From NCBI GenBank assembly GCA_000403275.2, contig KE159599.1:915548-979547 (forward strand): DNA of 64,000 nt, in the 5' to 3' direction. How positions within the stretch are numbered: the first letter of the stretch is position 1; every line of letters starts with the position of its first letter. A program made the translations under genes and the position numbers. Positions 45,338-54,070 of the stretch are shown here, in pieces. The DNA comes from Lachnospiraceae bacterium 28-4. GTDB taxonomy: Bacteria > Bacillota > Clostridia > Lachnospirales > Lachnospiraceae. Below the pieces are notes generated by a model. It worked only from the letters and a program-made list of their open reading frames with translations, was not told where the DNA came from and did no database searches.

Positions 45338-46081
45338 TCACTCCCCCATATTCCTAAACTCAAACTCTACGATGCAATATGGCTGCCCTTCCCTATCGTT
45401 AAGAGAAACCGCAGCTATCTCCCCATTTTCATAAACAACAGGATAAATTTTATCCCCAAGATATGCCTGTTTTTTATACTCCGCCCTCATCTGCCTCAAA
45501 AATAAATCCAAACTCTCTCCCATATATTCCGTAGGAAGATGTTCTCTCGCCATACGGATATACTGCCCGTTATTTACATGATTGTTCGTATCCAAATGGC
45601 GCCGCCCAACCTCCAACGGTTCTTTCTCCGTTCCTCCCTCCGCCGGAAGAGCAATTTTTCTCGGCGCATAATCCATCGGCAGCCTGTCCTCAATCCTGTA
45701 AGCTTCTGTCAGCTCTTTTGTCAGCCTCGCCGGACACATCTTTTCCATGTCCATCAGCGTCCATAAAGTATTGGCACAGGCCAGTCTTTCCCCATCCTCC
45801 GTTTCCATCAGGAAATTGCGGTACCCGAAAAATCCTTTAAAATCATACGGCGCAGTACCGATCCTTACCTCTTCGCACAATCGCGGATAACGGTCCACCA
45901 CAATCTGCCATGCAGATAATACCCAGGCCAAATGCCTTTCTTTCAAATATCCCAGGCCAACTCCCACATCTTCCGAATGGAAAGTGGAGCAATCCTGAAA
46001 ATAATCCAACAGCGACTCCAGAGATAATATCCCTTTGCTGTCCACTTCGCTATATCTGATACGGCTGCTGAATTTGTACAT
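45338..46081 (-). CDS. Acyl-ACP thioesterase
   Basis: A 247-residue hotdog-fold thioesterase that releases fatty acids from acyl carrier protein. Two hotdog modules are visible: SEVDSKGILSLESLLDYFQD (residues 10-29) and RRHLDTNNHVNNGQYIRMA with the N-x-H motif (about residues 159-177). AWVLSAWQIVVDRYP and GYRNFLMETEDG are characteristic of the bacterial FatA-like family. It heads an operon with cvfB behind a strong promoter. Chain length preference cannot be read. Confidence 0.88.
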   Translation of the reverse strand: MYKFSSRIRYSEVDSKGILSLESLLDYFQDCSTFHSEDVGVGLGYLKERHLAWVLSAWQIVVDRYPRLCEEVRIGTAPYDFKGFFGYRNFLMETEDGERLACANTLWTLMDMEKMCPARLTKELTEAYRIEDRLPMDYAPRKIALPAEGGTEKEPLEVGRRHLDTNNHVNNGQYIRMAREHLPTEYMGESLDLFLRQMRAEYKKQAYLGDKIYPVVYENGEIAAVSLNDREGQPYCIVEFEFRNMGE

Positions 46082-46174
46082 TCCTCTATCACTTCTTTCC
46101 TTTTTCTCCTAAAACGCTTCTCTGCTTCCCTCCACTGCCTCTCCTTATCCTATTATGTAATTTTCAACAAATTT

Positions 46175-46203
46175 ATCATAGCATATTCTGTTATTTTTCT
46201 CAA
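46175..46203 (-). promoter_or_regulatory. Sigma-A promoter for thioesterase-cvfB
   Basis: On the minus strand TTGAGA (46198-46203) and TATGAT (46175-46180) are 17 bases apart, about 95 bases from the thioesterase start. The 64-base interval from here to the mobile-element end at 46267 has a small CGGCAG/CTGCCG stem (46219-46240). Confidence 0.6.
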
Positions 46204-46535
46204 CATTTTTCAAAACCCCGGCAGATTATCATTACTGCCGATGCCGTATAATCAATTTCATAAATTCTAATTGAACAAAATCGCTGCGCGATGGCCTGCC
46301 AAGGCTGTGGCATAGCAATTTTCTGTTTTCTATAACAAAAACAGTGGAAAGCAAGTCCTAAAAGTAGTATTGTTAAGTCACCACAACGAAACAATCAAAC
46401 AGGATCGACCTTCCCACTGCCTATGAAAAGAATACCATCCTTCCGCTTGGTTGGCAAGCGGTTTTATGACCCAAATGCGCCTCCGTGTAAAGCAGTGTTT
46501 TTGATTACTACTGATTTTACATGGAGGATTTTATT

Positions 46536-47387
46536 ATGTACGAAAAATATTTAGAACAGCTTGAGGAAGCCGGAAAAATCCGTAACCTCAAAGAACATTC
46601 CATTACCTGCTATAAAAACTACGTCTCTTATTTCCTGAAATATCAGGGTAAGAATCCAGAACAACTTACCTGTCAGGATGTCAGGGCTTTTCTTCTTGCG
46701 AAAAAGGACGAAGGGCTGAAAGCCACCACCCTGAACCTTTATAATTCTGCCATCCGCTTTTTCTATCGGAATGTCCTGCATATCCTTTGGGATGACATTA
46801 CAGTCCCGCGCATGATTCTGGAACACAAACTTCCAACTGTTTTGACGATTGATGAAATCGACCGTCTGTTGGGCGCTGTTGATGACATAAAATATAAAGC
46901 TATGTTTGCAACGATGTATTCTTCCGGAATGCGTGTTTCCGAAGTCATCCATCTGCATTATGATGATATTTCCCGCACAAATATGCAGATTCATGTTCGG
47001 GATACAAAGAACCGGATGGATCGCTATACGATTCTTTCCAAGCGGTGTCTGGATATCCTTACACAATACTGGTTTGAGAAAGGACGGCCCCGGGGAATCC
47101 TGTTCCCTAATAAATTTACCGGTAATTACCTGACTGTCAGTACTCTGGAACAGGTGATGCGCCGTGCTGTATCTGATGCTGAACTCCCAGCAGGAGCAAC
47201 TCCCCACTGCCTCCGACACAGCTTTGCAACACATCTGATGGAGCAGGGCGTGGAACGGCAAAATATCCAGGCACTTCTTGGTCACCGTGATCCGAAATCT
47301 ACGGAGGTTTATCTTCATGTCAGCAACAAATCCCTGATGGGAATCCAGAGTCCGTTTGACCGGAAAGAAGGTGCTGGCCATGAATAA
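46536..47387 (+). CDS. Tyrosine recombinase of IS91-type element
   Basis: A 283-residue phage-type integrase. An N-terminal SAM-like core-binding domain (SITCYKNYVSYFLKYQ) precedes the catalytic domain with MYSSGMRVSEVIHLHYDDIS (Arg I), TPHCLRHSFATHLMEQG (H-x-x-R) and LLGHRDPKSTEVYLHVS (His and Tyr nucleophile). All catalytic residues are present. The start MYEKYLEQ has GGAGG inside the codons of an upstream in-frame ATG at 46521. It overlaps the transposase by eight bases. A recombinase paired with an IS91 transposase is a recurring arrangement; its role in transposition is unclear. Confidence 0.9.
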   Translation: MYEKYLEQLEEAGKIRNLKEHSITCYKNYVSYFLKYQGKNPEQLTCQDVRAFLLAKKDEGLKATTLNLYNSAIRFFYRNVLHILWDDITVPRMILEHKLPTVLTIDEIDRLLGAVDDIKYKAMFATMYSSGMRVSEVIHLHYDDISRTNMQIHVRDTKNRMDRYTILSKRCLDILTQYWFEKGRPRGILFPNKFTGNYLTVSTLEQVMRRAVSDAELPAGATPHCLRHSFATHLMEQGVERQNIQALLGHRDPKSTEVYLHVSNKSLMGIQSPFDRKEGAGHE

Positions 47388-48531
47388 GCCGACCGTACAG
47401 GATATTTTTCTGCGTTTTTATCCGGCATACATTGAAAAGTATTCCCCTTCCCCCGGGCAGGCAAAAGTTTCCCGGAACATCATGAACTGTAAAACCGGAG
47501 CTTATGGTGCAAATGTCAGCATATGTGGGGACTGTGGTACTGTTCAGATTCATTACAATTCCTGCCGCAACCGTTGTTGTCCCATGTGCCAGGCTGTCCC
47601 GAAGGAAATGTGGATGGATGCCCGCAGGGAAGATGTACTTGACGCCCCTTACTTTCATCTCGTATTTACAGTTCCGGATATCCTCAATCCGGTCATTTAC
47701 AGTAATCAGAAGCAGCTGTATGATACCCTGTATCACGCCGCTTCTGCTACAATCAGTGAACTGGCGGCTGACCCAAAGCACCTTGGTGCTTCTGCTGGAT
47801 ATATCTGCATCCTGCATACATGGGGGTCTGAAATGAACTTTCATCCCCATATCCACACAATACTGCTCGGAGGGGGATTGACACAAAAAAATGAATGGAA
47901 GGATAACGGCACTGAATTTTTCCTTCCAATCCAGATCATTTCCAAAGTATTCCGTGGAAAATACATGGAAGAATTGAAAAACCTTTGGGAGACCGGTCAG
48001 CTCAAGTTTCACGGGACAGCCGAAAAATACCGTAACCATTACGCATTCAAAGAACTGCTTAATGCCTGTTATTCTACAGAGTGGATTCCTTATTGTAAGA
48101 AAGCCTTTAATGGCGCACAGTCTGTGATTGATTATCTTGGAAAATACACTCATCGGATTGCAATTAGTAATCATCGTATCATCTGTATGGATGAGGAAAC
48201 CGTCACTTTTTCTGTGAAGGATTACCGGAACAAAGGGCAGTGGAAAGAGCTGACCCTTTCTGGCATTGAGTTCATACGGCGTTTTTTGATGCATGTCCCA
48301 CCAAAGCGTTTTGTACGAATTCGGCATTACGGACTTCTTTGTTCCCGCAGCAAAAGAAAAAAGCTTACTTTATGCCGGAATCTTCTCGGATGCAGAAAAT
48401 ATATTTCAGAACTGCACGGTAAGGGAATGCCTGAAATATTGAAACATCTCTATGGCGTAAATGTCTGCATGTGTAAAGCCTGCGGCGGTAAACTTGGAAA
48501 GCCTCAGCTTCGGATACCACAAAGATGCTAA
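47380..48531 (+). CDS. IS91 family (Y2 HUH-type) transposase
   Basis: A 383-residue rolling-circle transposase. N-terminal zinc finger (CGDCGTVQIHYNSCRNRCCP), a FHLVFTVPDILNP strand, the HUH metal motif NFHPHIHTILLGGG, and YLGKYTHRIAISNHRI with a conserved Tyr region. MPPKRF-like segment LMHVPPKRFVRIRHYGLL also matches. The C-terminus has CMCKACGGKLGKPQL. Start MNKPTVQDIF overlaps the recombinase stop with AAGGTG upstream. The frame is intact. Confidence 0.92.
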   Translation: MNKPTVQDIFLRFYPAYIEKYSPSPGQAKVSRNIMNCKTGAYGANVSICGDCGTVQIHYNSCRNRCCPMCQAVPKEMWMDARREDVLDAPYFHLVFTVPDILNPVIYSNQKQLYDTLYHAASATISELAADPKHLGASAGYICILHTWGSEMNFHPHIHTILLGGGLTQKNEWKDNGTEFFLPIQIISKVFRGKYMEELKNLWETGQLKFHGTAEKYRNHYAFKELLNACYSTEWIPYCKKAFNGAQSVIDYLGKYTHRIAISNHRIICMDEETVTFSVKDYRNKGQWKELTLSGIEFIRRFLMHVPPKRFVRIRHYGLLCSRSKRKKLTLCRNLLGCRKYISELHGKGMPEILKHLYGVNVCMCKACGGKLGKPQLRIPQRC

Positions 48532-48557
48532 ATATTTCATTTCCCAATAGTTTTTTG

Positions 48558-48578
48558 AAACCTCAAAATTTGAGGTTT
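48558..48578 (+). repeat. Palindrome downstream of IS91-type transposase
   Basis: AAACCTCAAA and TTTGAGGTTT flank a single base, 26 bases after the transposase stop, followed by TGTTGTC. It could be a terminator or the replication-origin hairpin expected near the 3' end of IS91 elements. Confidence 0.45.
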
Positions 48579-48729
48579 TGTTGTCATGCCCATTTATCTG
48601 GAATCATTTGATTTCTATAGCTTCTGCACAGAAAATCCTGTATAATTATGGGTAAGAACAAAAGATTGAAAGTCCATAGGTAGTGGCTACCCGGACGCTT
48701 ACTTTGTTCAATTAGGTCAAATCGAAAAT

Positions 48730-48785
48730 GGTGTAAACGAAGGGGCAGTTCACTGGAATGCCAAAACTGCTTTTTCGTTTACCCC
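48730..48785 (+). ncRNA. Long imperfect hairpin, possible structured RNA
   Basis: Two 21-base arms (48730-48750 and 48765-48785) around a 14-base loop. The outer arm GTAAACGAA pairs perfectly with TTCGTTTAC, and the middle GGG/TTT pairs only as G-U wobbles, which favours an RNA function over DNA palindromes. It begins 15 bases after the proposed IS91-element end. A second stem TTTGGTAG/CTACCAAA follows at about 48839-48877. Confidence 0.4.
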
Positions 48786-48889
48786 ATCATCGATTCTAAC
48801 CTAAAGAATTTCATAAAAACAGACATGATCTATAACCGTTTGGTAGAATTAAGCCGCCACAACAAAACCTACCAAAGAAGGCATAAACC

Positions 48890-49063
48890 ATGTCTTATAA
48901 CGCGATACCACTAAGCGACGGCATCTACTGTCCCTATATCTATGTAAATGGCATTACCGCAAGCGTAGTTTGGAAGAAAAGAGCTAGAATATTTTCATTT
49001 TTGTTGCCATTGGCAGCAGCAGTGGAATCTGTGCAATCATTGGAACGCCCATTTGATCCTTAA
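48890..49063 (+). CDS. Possible small protein (57 residues)
   Basis: ATG at 48890 opens MSYNAIPLSDGIYCPYIYVN and continues to a TAA at 49061-49063; the C-terminal half has SFLLPLAAAVESVQS. AAAGAAGG lies about eight bases upstream. Too short for confident calling and no family recognised; it may be a truncated gene at the edge of the accessory patch. The next 150 bases are AT-rich and show nothing. Confidence 0.3.
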   Translation: MSYNAIPLSDGIYCPYIYVNGITASVVWKKRARIFSFLLPLAAAVESVQSLERPFDP

Positions 49064-49216
49064 ATCCTATATCTGATAAATCAAATATATAATTTAATTA
49101 AAGTTCAAAATGGACATATAAACTTTTCTTCCACTAATAATACTGCTGCTCTTTTCTTAAATAAAATCAGGCAATCCAAATTGCTTTTATTATATAAAAT
49201 GAGCATAACTACAACA

Positions 49217-49597
49217 TTATCTCTTCAAATCAGTATTTAACAAGGCATCAAATTTTAATTTTGATCCAACAACATTTTCAACTAGTTTGTCGATTATCTG
49301 CACGTTCGTATCTTTACTTCCTAGTGGAATATTGTACCTTTTTGCAATAGCTTTTAAATCTACTTTCAACAACGAAAGTCCTTCTATATATTGTTTTGCT
49401 TCTTCTCTAGTGGTAAATTTTTCAATCTCATCGCAGACTTCATCTATACATATCTCTGTCGTAAACTCTTCCCTCACTTCACGTCCTATATCCAATTTCA
49501 GTCGAGCTCTTTTTGAAATTAATAATTCTAATTGTTCCTCCGACAAATGTTCCAAAAAGTCGAACACAATCTTTAATAACCGGACTTGCTTCTTCAC
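49217..49597 (-). CDS. Hypothetical helical protein near PIN remnant
   Basis: A 126-residue soluble helical protein starting VKKQVRLLKIVFDFLEHLSE (GTG start). The C-terminal half has EAKQYIEGLSLLKVDLKAIA then KRYNIPLGSKDTNVQIIDKL, similar in style to SAP-type nucleic-acid-binding helices. It lies 47 bases after the antitoxin-like gene, same strand. The ribosome site is weak. Function unknown; a link with the PIN module is only positional. Confidence 0.55.
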   Translation of the reverse strand: MKKQVRLLKIVFDFLEHLSEEQLELLISKRARLKLDIGREVREEFTTEICIDEVCDEIEKFTTREEAKQYIEGLSLLKVDLKAIAKRYNIPLGSKDTNVQIIDKLVENVVGSKLKFDALLNTDLKR

Positions 49598-49644
49598 TCT
49601 TTATATACCAACCCTAATACTATGAAATGCAAATATACCTTTTG

Positions 49645-49866
49645 TCACTTCTTCTGAAACGGATTTTCCTTGGAATAATTAATCGCTACTTCATTAAACT
49701 CCTCAGAATCCACATTATCAAACCGTTGTCGCTGCCATTTTGTATAATCAAATTTCTCTCTATTAATCACAGAAATAAACCTCTCTGTCTCAATCACTCC
49801 TAACTTTTCCAACAAGCAGTTGATTCCTCTATTCATAATTTCAATATCACTTGTCATATGCTCCAT
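49645..49866 (-). CDS. Antitoxin-like partner of the PIN protein
   Basis: A 73-residue protein MEHMTSDIEIMNRGINCLLE and NREKFDYTKWQRQRFDNVDS that overlaps the PIN gene by 20 bases. Its size and overlap suggest the antitoxin, although PIN antitoxins usually precede the toxin. AGGATGGGGG precedes the ATG. No named antitoxin fold is recognised. Confidence 0.55.
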   Translation of the reverse strand: MEHMTSDIEIMNRGINCLLEKLGVIETERFISVINREKFDYTKWQRQRFDNVDSEEFNEVAINYSKENPFQKK

Positions 49867-50167
49867 CCCCCATCCTCCTTATAAAATCTATTGGATTTAA
49901 CACTTTGATTTCATCCGTATAATATTTTAGCAGCCTGTCACTGTTTTTCCGCATAAATTCACTTATGGCTTTTCTTTTTGTCTCATACGGATTCTGACTA
50001 TTTTCATACCATAAAATATATGACGTGACCAGTTTTACTTTTCCCATTCTCACTAAATCCTGTATATATAATTTAGCCTGTGTTTCCAATGATATACGAA
50101 TTTGTGTTTGATCATCATACGGACGATTGAAACAACAATTATCCAAGTATACTTTCAGTTCATTCAT
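49847..50167 (-). CDS. PIN-domain toxin, internally deleted
   Basis: A 106-residue PIN-like protein. It opens MNELKVYLDNCCFNRPYDDQ (first catalytic Asp), continues TSYILWYENSQNPYETKRKA (Glu) and then jumps to SDRLLKYYTDEIKVLNPIDF. PIN toxins of this type normally carry about 40 more residues here, with the D-A-L-H block and the TTD acidic pair. That segment is missing without a frame change, so nuclease activity is doubtful. It overlaps the partner gene downstream. Confidence 0.65.
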   Translation of the reverse strand: MNELKVYLDNCCFNRPYDDQTQIRISLETQAKLYIQDLVRMGKVKLVTSYILWYENSQNPYETKRKAISEFMRKNSDRLLKYYTDEIKVLNPIDFIRRMGDGAYDK

Positions 50168-50323
50168 TAATACTATCCCTTTTCTTTAATTTTATTATAA
50201 CAAAATGCTATTAAAATGCACCTCTATTTTTATATTTTATACTGTTTCATTTCATATCCTATTGTTCCAAAAACTGTATATTCTCCCCTAAACCCATGCA
50301 AACACTGCATTTCCAGATAATAA

Positions 50324-50361
50324 AAAAACTTGGTGAATCTATTCTATTCCACCAAGTTTTT
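50324..50361 (-). terminator. Intrinsic terminator of tRNA-Gln
   Basis: Perfect 12-base arms AAAAACTTGGTG and CACCAAGTTTTT with a 14-base loop, followed on the minus strand by TTTTTTTATTAT, starting five bases after the tRNA 3' end. Confidence 0.88.
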
Positions 50362-50365
50362 CTAA

Positions 50366-50437
50366 CTGGGCTACAAGGATTCGAACCTTGAAATGACGGA
50401 GTCAGAGTCCGTTGCCTTACCGTTTGGCGATAGCCCA
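50366..50437 (-). tRNA. tRNA-Gln (anticodon CTG)
   Basis: A 72-base cloverleaf on the minus strand. Acceptor arm TGGGCTA pairs with TAGCCCA, the anticodon stem ACGGA/TCCGT encloses CTCTGAC with anticodon CTG, and the T-arm is AAGGTTCGAATCCTT. The discriminator base is G and no CCA is encoded. CTG reads only CAG codons, so a TTG isoacceptor must exist elsewhere. Confidence 0.93.
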
Positions 50438-50465
50438 ATATTCTGTTTGCTCGCTACATTTTGGT

Positions 50466-50494
50466 ATTATACACGATTTTTTTTCTCTTTGCAA
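50466..50494 (-). promoter_or_regulatory. Promoter of tRNA-Gln
   Basis: TTGCAA (50489-50494) and TATAAT (50466-50471) on the minus strand, 17 bases apart, about 30 bases upstream of the mature tRNA 5' end. Confidence 0.75.
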
Positions 50495-50575
50495 GTACTA
50501 TTTTTTATTTTTTTCAATTCTTATTTTTCTGCCTTCTGTCCTCCGCTCCAAAGTCCGCAGAAACGCCAAAAACCG

Positions 50576-50633
50576 GCGCCTCCGTCCCGGATGGCGAAGG
50601 TACCGGACTATCAGGCAGGTATATTGGAGGCGC
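50576..50633 (-). terminator. Possible long-loop terminator after glnN
   Basis: GCGCCTCC (50576-50583) and GGAGGCGC (50626-50633) could pair across a 42-base loop that itself can fold. T-runs flank both sides (CGGTTTTT on minus, TTTTTT on plus). Located 34 bases beyond the glnN stop. Confidence 0.4.
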
Positions 50634-50666
50634 TTTTTTACATTTTCCCATGCCCGTGAAAATTAT

Positions 50667-52781
50667 TTATACCTCAAACATCAGATCCCCATATGTAGGA
50701 TACGGCCATGCTTCTTTTTCCACGATCATTTCCAGTCTGTCTACCGGTCTGCGCAAATCTTCCATTGCCGTACATACCACATTTTTATAGAAAAATGCCT
50801 GTTCTTTTCCTTCCTGCATCGCTCCTGCTTCCTCTACGGCTTTTTGCAGTTTTTCGAGGGCTGTTTTCGTCTGTGCCAGCCCGGAAGACACCTGATCCAA
50901 CAGCTTTGCCTGGACAGAGGCATCCGCTCCCGCACCTTTCACGGCGATAACCGTATCCGCAAGGCTTTTTGTATATCGTACCACTGCCGGGATAATCTGC
51001 CTGGAAGCCATATCGATCATAGTGAGAGCTTCTATATTGATCGTCTTCGCATATGTTTCATAAAGAACCTCTTCCCGGGATTCCAGTTCCGCTTTCGTAA
51101 AAATATGGAATTTTTCAAACAGCTTTACCGCTTTATCGGTAGTGAGTGACTCCACCGCCTCCACCATGGACTTAATATTGGGCAGCCCCCTTCTTTCCGC
51201 CTCCTTGATCCACTCCTCGGAATATCCGTTTCCATTGAAGATTATTCTTTGATGCTTTGTCATATATTCTTTGATCAAATCATGTACGGCGAGGTCAAAA
51301 TCTGCCGCCTTCTCGAGAACATCCGCCGCCTCGCAGAAGGCCTCCGCCACAATCGCATTCAAGATCGTATTCGGGCTGGCAATCGAATCGGCCGAACCGA
51401 CCATGCGGAATTCGAATTTGTTCCCCGTAAATGCAAACGGCGATGTCCGGTTTCTGTCGGTCGCATCTTTTGCCAGATTCGGAAGCGTGGAAACACCCGT
51501 TTCCAACACCCCGCCTTCCTTGCAGGTTTCCGCAATTCCCGTTTCCACGAGCTGCCTTACCACGTCCTCCAACTGTTCTCCAAGAAACATGGAAATGATT
51601 GCCGGAGGAGCTTCGTTCGCGCCGAGCCTGTGATCGTTTCCAACATCGGACGCGCTCTGGCGCAAAAGGTCGGCATGCGTATCCACCGCCTTCATAATGC
51701 AGGCCAGTACAAGAAGAAACTGTATATTTTCATTCGGCGTATCGCCCGGATCCAGCAAATTTACTCCGGTATCCGTTCCCAGCGACCAGTTATTGTGCTT
51801 GCCGGAACCGTTGACCCCGGCGAAAGGTTTTTCATGAAGCAGACATCTCATATCGTGATGGATTGCCACCCTTTTCATCGTCTCCATCACGATCTGGTTA
51901 TGATCTACCGCAATATTGGCCGTCTCATAAATAGGCGCCAGTTCATGCTGTGCAGGGGCAACTTCGTTATGCTGTGTCTTGGCAGTTACGCCCAGCTTCC
52001 AGAGTTCTTCGTTCAGATCCTTCATATATGCGCCGATGCGTTCCCTGATTACCCCGAAATAGTGGTCCTCCATCTCCTGTCCCTTCGGGGCGGGAGCGCC
52101 GAACAGAGTCCGGCCCGCAAAAACCAGATCCGGCCTTTTCAAATATTTCTCCTTATCCACAAGAAAATATTCCTGCTCAGACCCGACGCTGGCCACCACC
52201 TTTTCGGCCTGTTCATTTTTAAATAAGCGCACGATGCGCAAAGCCTGTTCGCTCACCGCCTCCATGGAACGAAGCAGCGGCGTCTTCTTATCCAGCGCTT
52301 CCCCCGTATAAGAACAAAACGCCGTAGGAATACAAAGGATCACACCGGTGGCTGCTTCTTTCAGAAACGCCGGGGAAGTCATATCCCATGCCGTATACCC
52401 CCTCGCTTCAAAAGTAGCCCTGAGCCCGCCGGAAGGAAAGGAAGAAGCATCGGGTTCCCCCTTGATCAGTTCCTTGCCGGAAAACTCCATGATCGTTTTT
52501 CCTTCTTCGTCCGGATGGGTCACAAAGGAATCGTGTTTCTCCGCCGTAATGCCTGTCAGGGGCTGAAACCAGTGCGTATAATGTGTCGCCCCATTTTCCA
52601 CCGCCCAATCTTTCATCGCTTTTGCCACTACATCGGCCGTTTCCAGAGAAAGCTCTCCTCCACGGTCCATTACGGCTTTTACTTCTTTAAACACGCTTTT
52701 TGGCAAACGCTGCTTCATTTTGCCCAATGTAAATACATTTTTTGCAAAAATTTCTTCTACGTTAAAAGCCTCGCCCATCAT
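50667..52781 (-). CDS. glnN: Glutamine synthetase type III
   Basis: Large GSIII enzyme that condenses ammonia with glutamate using ATP. About 704 residues. Visible blocks are [50 protein letters not shown], the catalytic region [30 protein letters not shown] and [20 protein letters not shown]. The start lies at one of two adjacent ATGs after AAAGGAAAGGG; the upstream ATG at 52802 contains that site in its own codons. It stands alone between a U32 peptidase gene and tRNA-Gln; having the tRNA for glutamine next door is probably chance. Confidence 0.96.
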   Translation of the reverse strand: MMGEAFNVEEIFAKNVFTLGKMKQRLPKSVFKEVKAVMDRGGELSLETADVVAKAMKDWAVENGATHYTHWFQPLTGITAEKHDSFVTHPDEEGKTIMEFSGKELIKGEPDASSFPSGGLRATFEARGYTAWDMTSPAFLKEAATGVILCIPTAFCSYTGEALDKKTPLLRSMEAVSEQALRIVRLFKNEQAEKVVASVGSEQEYFLVDKEKYLKRPDLVFAGRTLFGAPAPKGQEMEDHYFGVIRERIGAYMKDLNEELWKLGVTAKTQHNEVAPAQHELAPIYETANIAVDHNQIVMETMKRVAIHHDMRCLLHEKPFAGVNGSGKHNNWSLGTDTGVNLLDPGDTPNENIQFLLVLACIMKAVDTHADLLRQSASDVGNDHRLGANEAPPAIISMFLGEQLEDVVRQLVETGIAETCKEGGVLETGVSTLPNLAKDATDRNRTSPFAFTGNKFEFRMVGSADSIASPNTILNAIVAEAFCEAADVLEKAADFDLAVHDLIKEYMTKHQRIIFNGNGYSEEWIKEAERRGLPNIKSMVEAVESLTTDKAVKLFEKFHIFTKAELESREEVLYETYAKTINIEALTMIDMASRQIIPAVVRYTKSLADTVIAVKGAGADASVQAKLLDQVSSGLAQTKTALEKLQKAVEEAGAMQEGKEQAFFYKNVVCTAMEDLRRPVDRLEMIVEKEAWPYPTYGDLMFEV

Positions 52782-52840
52782 TCCCTTTCCTTTCTTTACC
52801 ATTCATTTTTATTGTTTGCAATTATTTTTTCTTCCCGTCT

Positions 52841-54070
52841 TCAGTTTATGGCTTTTACCCTCAAAATATCGTTCTTCTCCGCCTCCGCAGACAACCGGAC
52901 AAATAATACCTGCCCGGCATGGGGCGCAGATTCCACGCTTTCTCCTTCCTCCGTCACCAGCGCCAGAACCTCCGCTTCCGCATTCCTCCCGTCCGGCTTC
53001 ATGATCTCAATACGGCCGCCGACGCAGAACTTGTTCTTCTGTCTGATTTTCGCCCTGCCTTCCCCGTCCACTGCTTCTACCGTTCCGAGATAAATATATT
53101 CATTCACATAAGTACTGGAATCATAGATCTGCATTTCTTCATCCGGTTTTCCAAAATAAAACCCCGTAGTAAAATGCCGGTGGGTGCATTTCGCCGCCTC
53201 TTCTCTATACCACCCCAGATTTTTCCGGTATTTTTCCTCCGACTCAAAATAATCGTCGATCGCCCTCCGGTATACTCTCGCCACCGTGGCTACATACAGG
53301 GCTGTTTTCATCCTTCCTTCTATTTTAAAGCTGTCGATCCCCGCTTCCACCATTTCCGGTATATGCTCTATCATACAAAGATCCTTGGAATTAAAAATAT
53401 AAGTTCCCCTTTCATTCTCATATACCGGAAGATATTCACCCGGCCGTTTTTCCTCTACCAAAGCATATTTCCAACGGCAGGGATGGGTGCATGCCCCCTG
53501 GTTCGCATCTCTTCCGGTAAAGTAACTGCTGAGAAGGCATCTGCCCGAATAAGAAATGCACATCGCCCCATGAATAAAGCTCTCGATTTCCAGATTTTCC
53601 GGTATTTTCTCCCTGATCTCCTTAATTTCTGCCAGAGAAAGTTCTCTCGCTGAAACGACACGTTTTGCCCCCAGCCGCTGCCAGAAGCGAAATGTTTCAT
53701 AATTGGTATTGTTAGCCTGTGTCGAAATGTGAATGTCTATTTCAGGGCATATTTCCCTCGCCATCGTAAATATACCCGGATCCGCAATAATAAGCGCATC
53801 CGGTTTCAGTTCCTTCAGTTCCTTCAAATATTCCCCCACTCCTGCCAGATCGCCGTTGTGGGCCAGAATATTGACGGTAACATGAACTTTTGCTCCATGT
53901 TCATGCGCGAAAGAAATCCCTTCTTCCATCTCTTCTTTGCTGAAATTTTTTGCTTTTGCCCTCAACCCAAACGCGCCGCCGCCGATATATACCGCATCCG
54001 CGCCGAAAATCACCGCTGTCTTTAACACTTCAAGGCTTCCGGCAGGAATCAAAAGTTCCGGTTTCTTCAT
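52841..54070 (-). CDS. trhP: U32 peptidase-family tRNA hydroxylation protein TrhP
   Basis: A 409-residue protein of peptidase family U32 (YrrO/YegQ type), in the pathway that hydroxylates uridine 34 of tRNAs. Conserved elements are LLIPAGSLEVLKTAVIFGAD, the signature ESFIHGAMCISYSGRCLLSS, and ANQGACTHPCRWKY, with four conserved cysteines for an iron-sulfur cluster. SFKIEGRMKTALYVA also matches. It overlaps trmR by four bases. TrhP makes 5-hydroxyuridine and TrmR methylates it to 5-methoxyuridine, so the pair explains itself. Confidence 0.88.
   Translation of the reverse strand: MKKPELLIPAGSLEVLKTAVIFGADAVYIGGGAFGLRAKAKNFSKEEMEEGISFAHEHGAKVHVTVNILAHNGDLAGVGEYLKELKELKPDALIIADPGIFTMAREICPEIDIHISTQANNTNYETFRFWQRLGAKRVVSARELSLAEIKEIREKIPENLEIESFIHGAMCISYSGRCLLSSYFTGRDANQGACTHPCRWKYALVEEKRPGEYLPVYENERGTYIFNSKDLCMIEHIPEMVEAGIDSFKIEGRMKTALYVATVARVYRRAIDDYFESEEKYRKNLGWYREEAAKCTHRHFTTGFYFGKPDEEMQIYDSSTYVNEYIYLGTVEAVDGEGRAKIRQKNKFCVGGRIEIMKPDGRNAEAEVLALVTEEGESVESAPHAGQVLFVRLSAEAEKNDILRVKAIN

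Larger units (their letters stand above)
46267..48715 (+). mobile_element. Two-gene IS91-type element with 13-bp inverted ends
   Basis: A tyrosine recombinase and an overlapping IS91-family transposase lie between CTAATTGAACAAA (46267-46279) and its exact reverse complement (48703-48715). The termini also contain GAAC/GTTC, reminiscent of IS91 target or end tetranucleotides. Classical IS91 elements have no terminal inverted repeats, so these boundaries are a proposal. The 46280-46535 leader and the 48532-48702 tail contain no genes. The tail has a 10-base-arm palindrome at 48558-48578. Confidence 0.5.

Noticed and set aside
46200-46394. 64-codon minus-strand frame across the left end of the IS91-type element
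   Set aside because: Crosses the element boundary and the thioesterase promoter, with no ribosome site.
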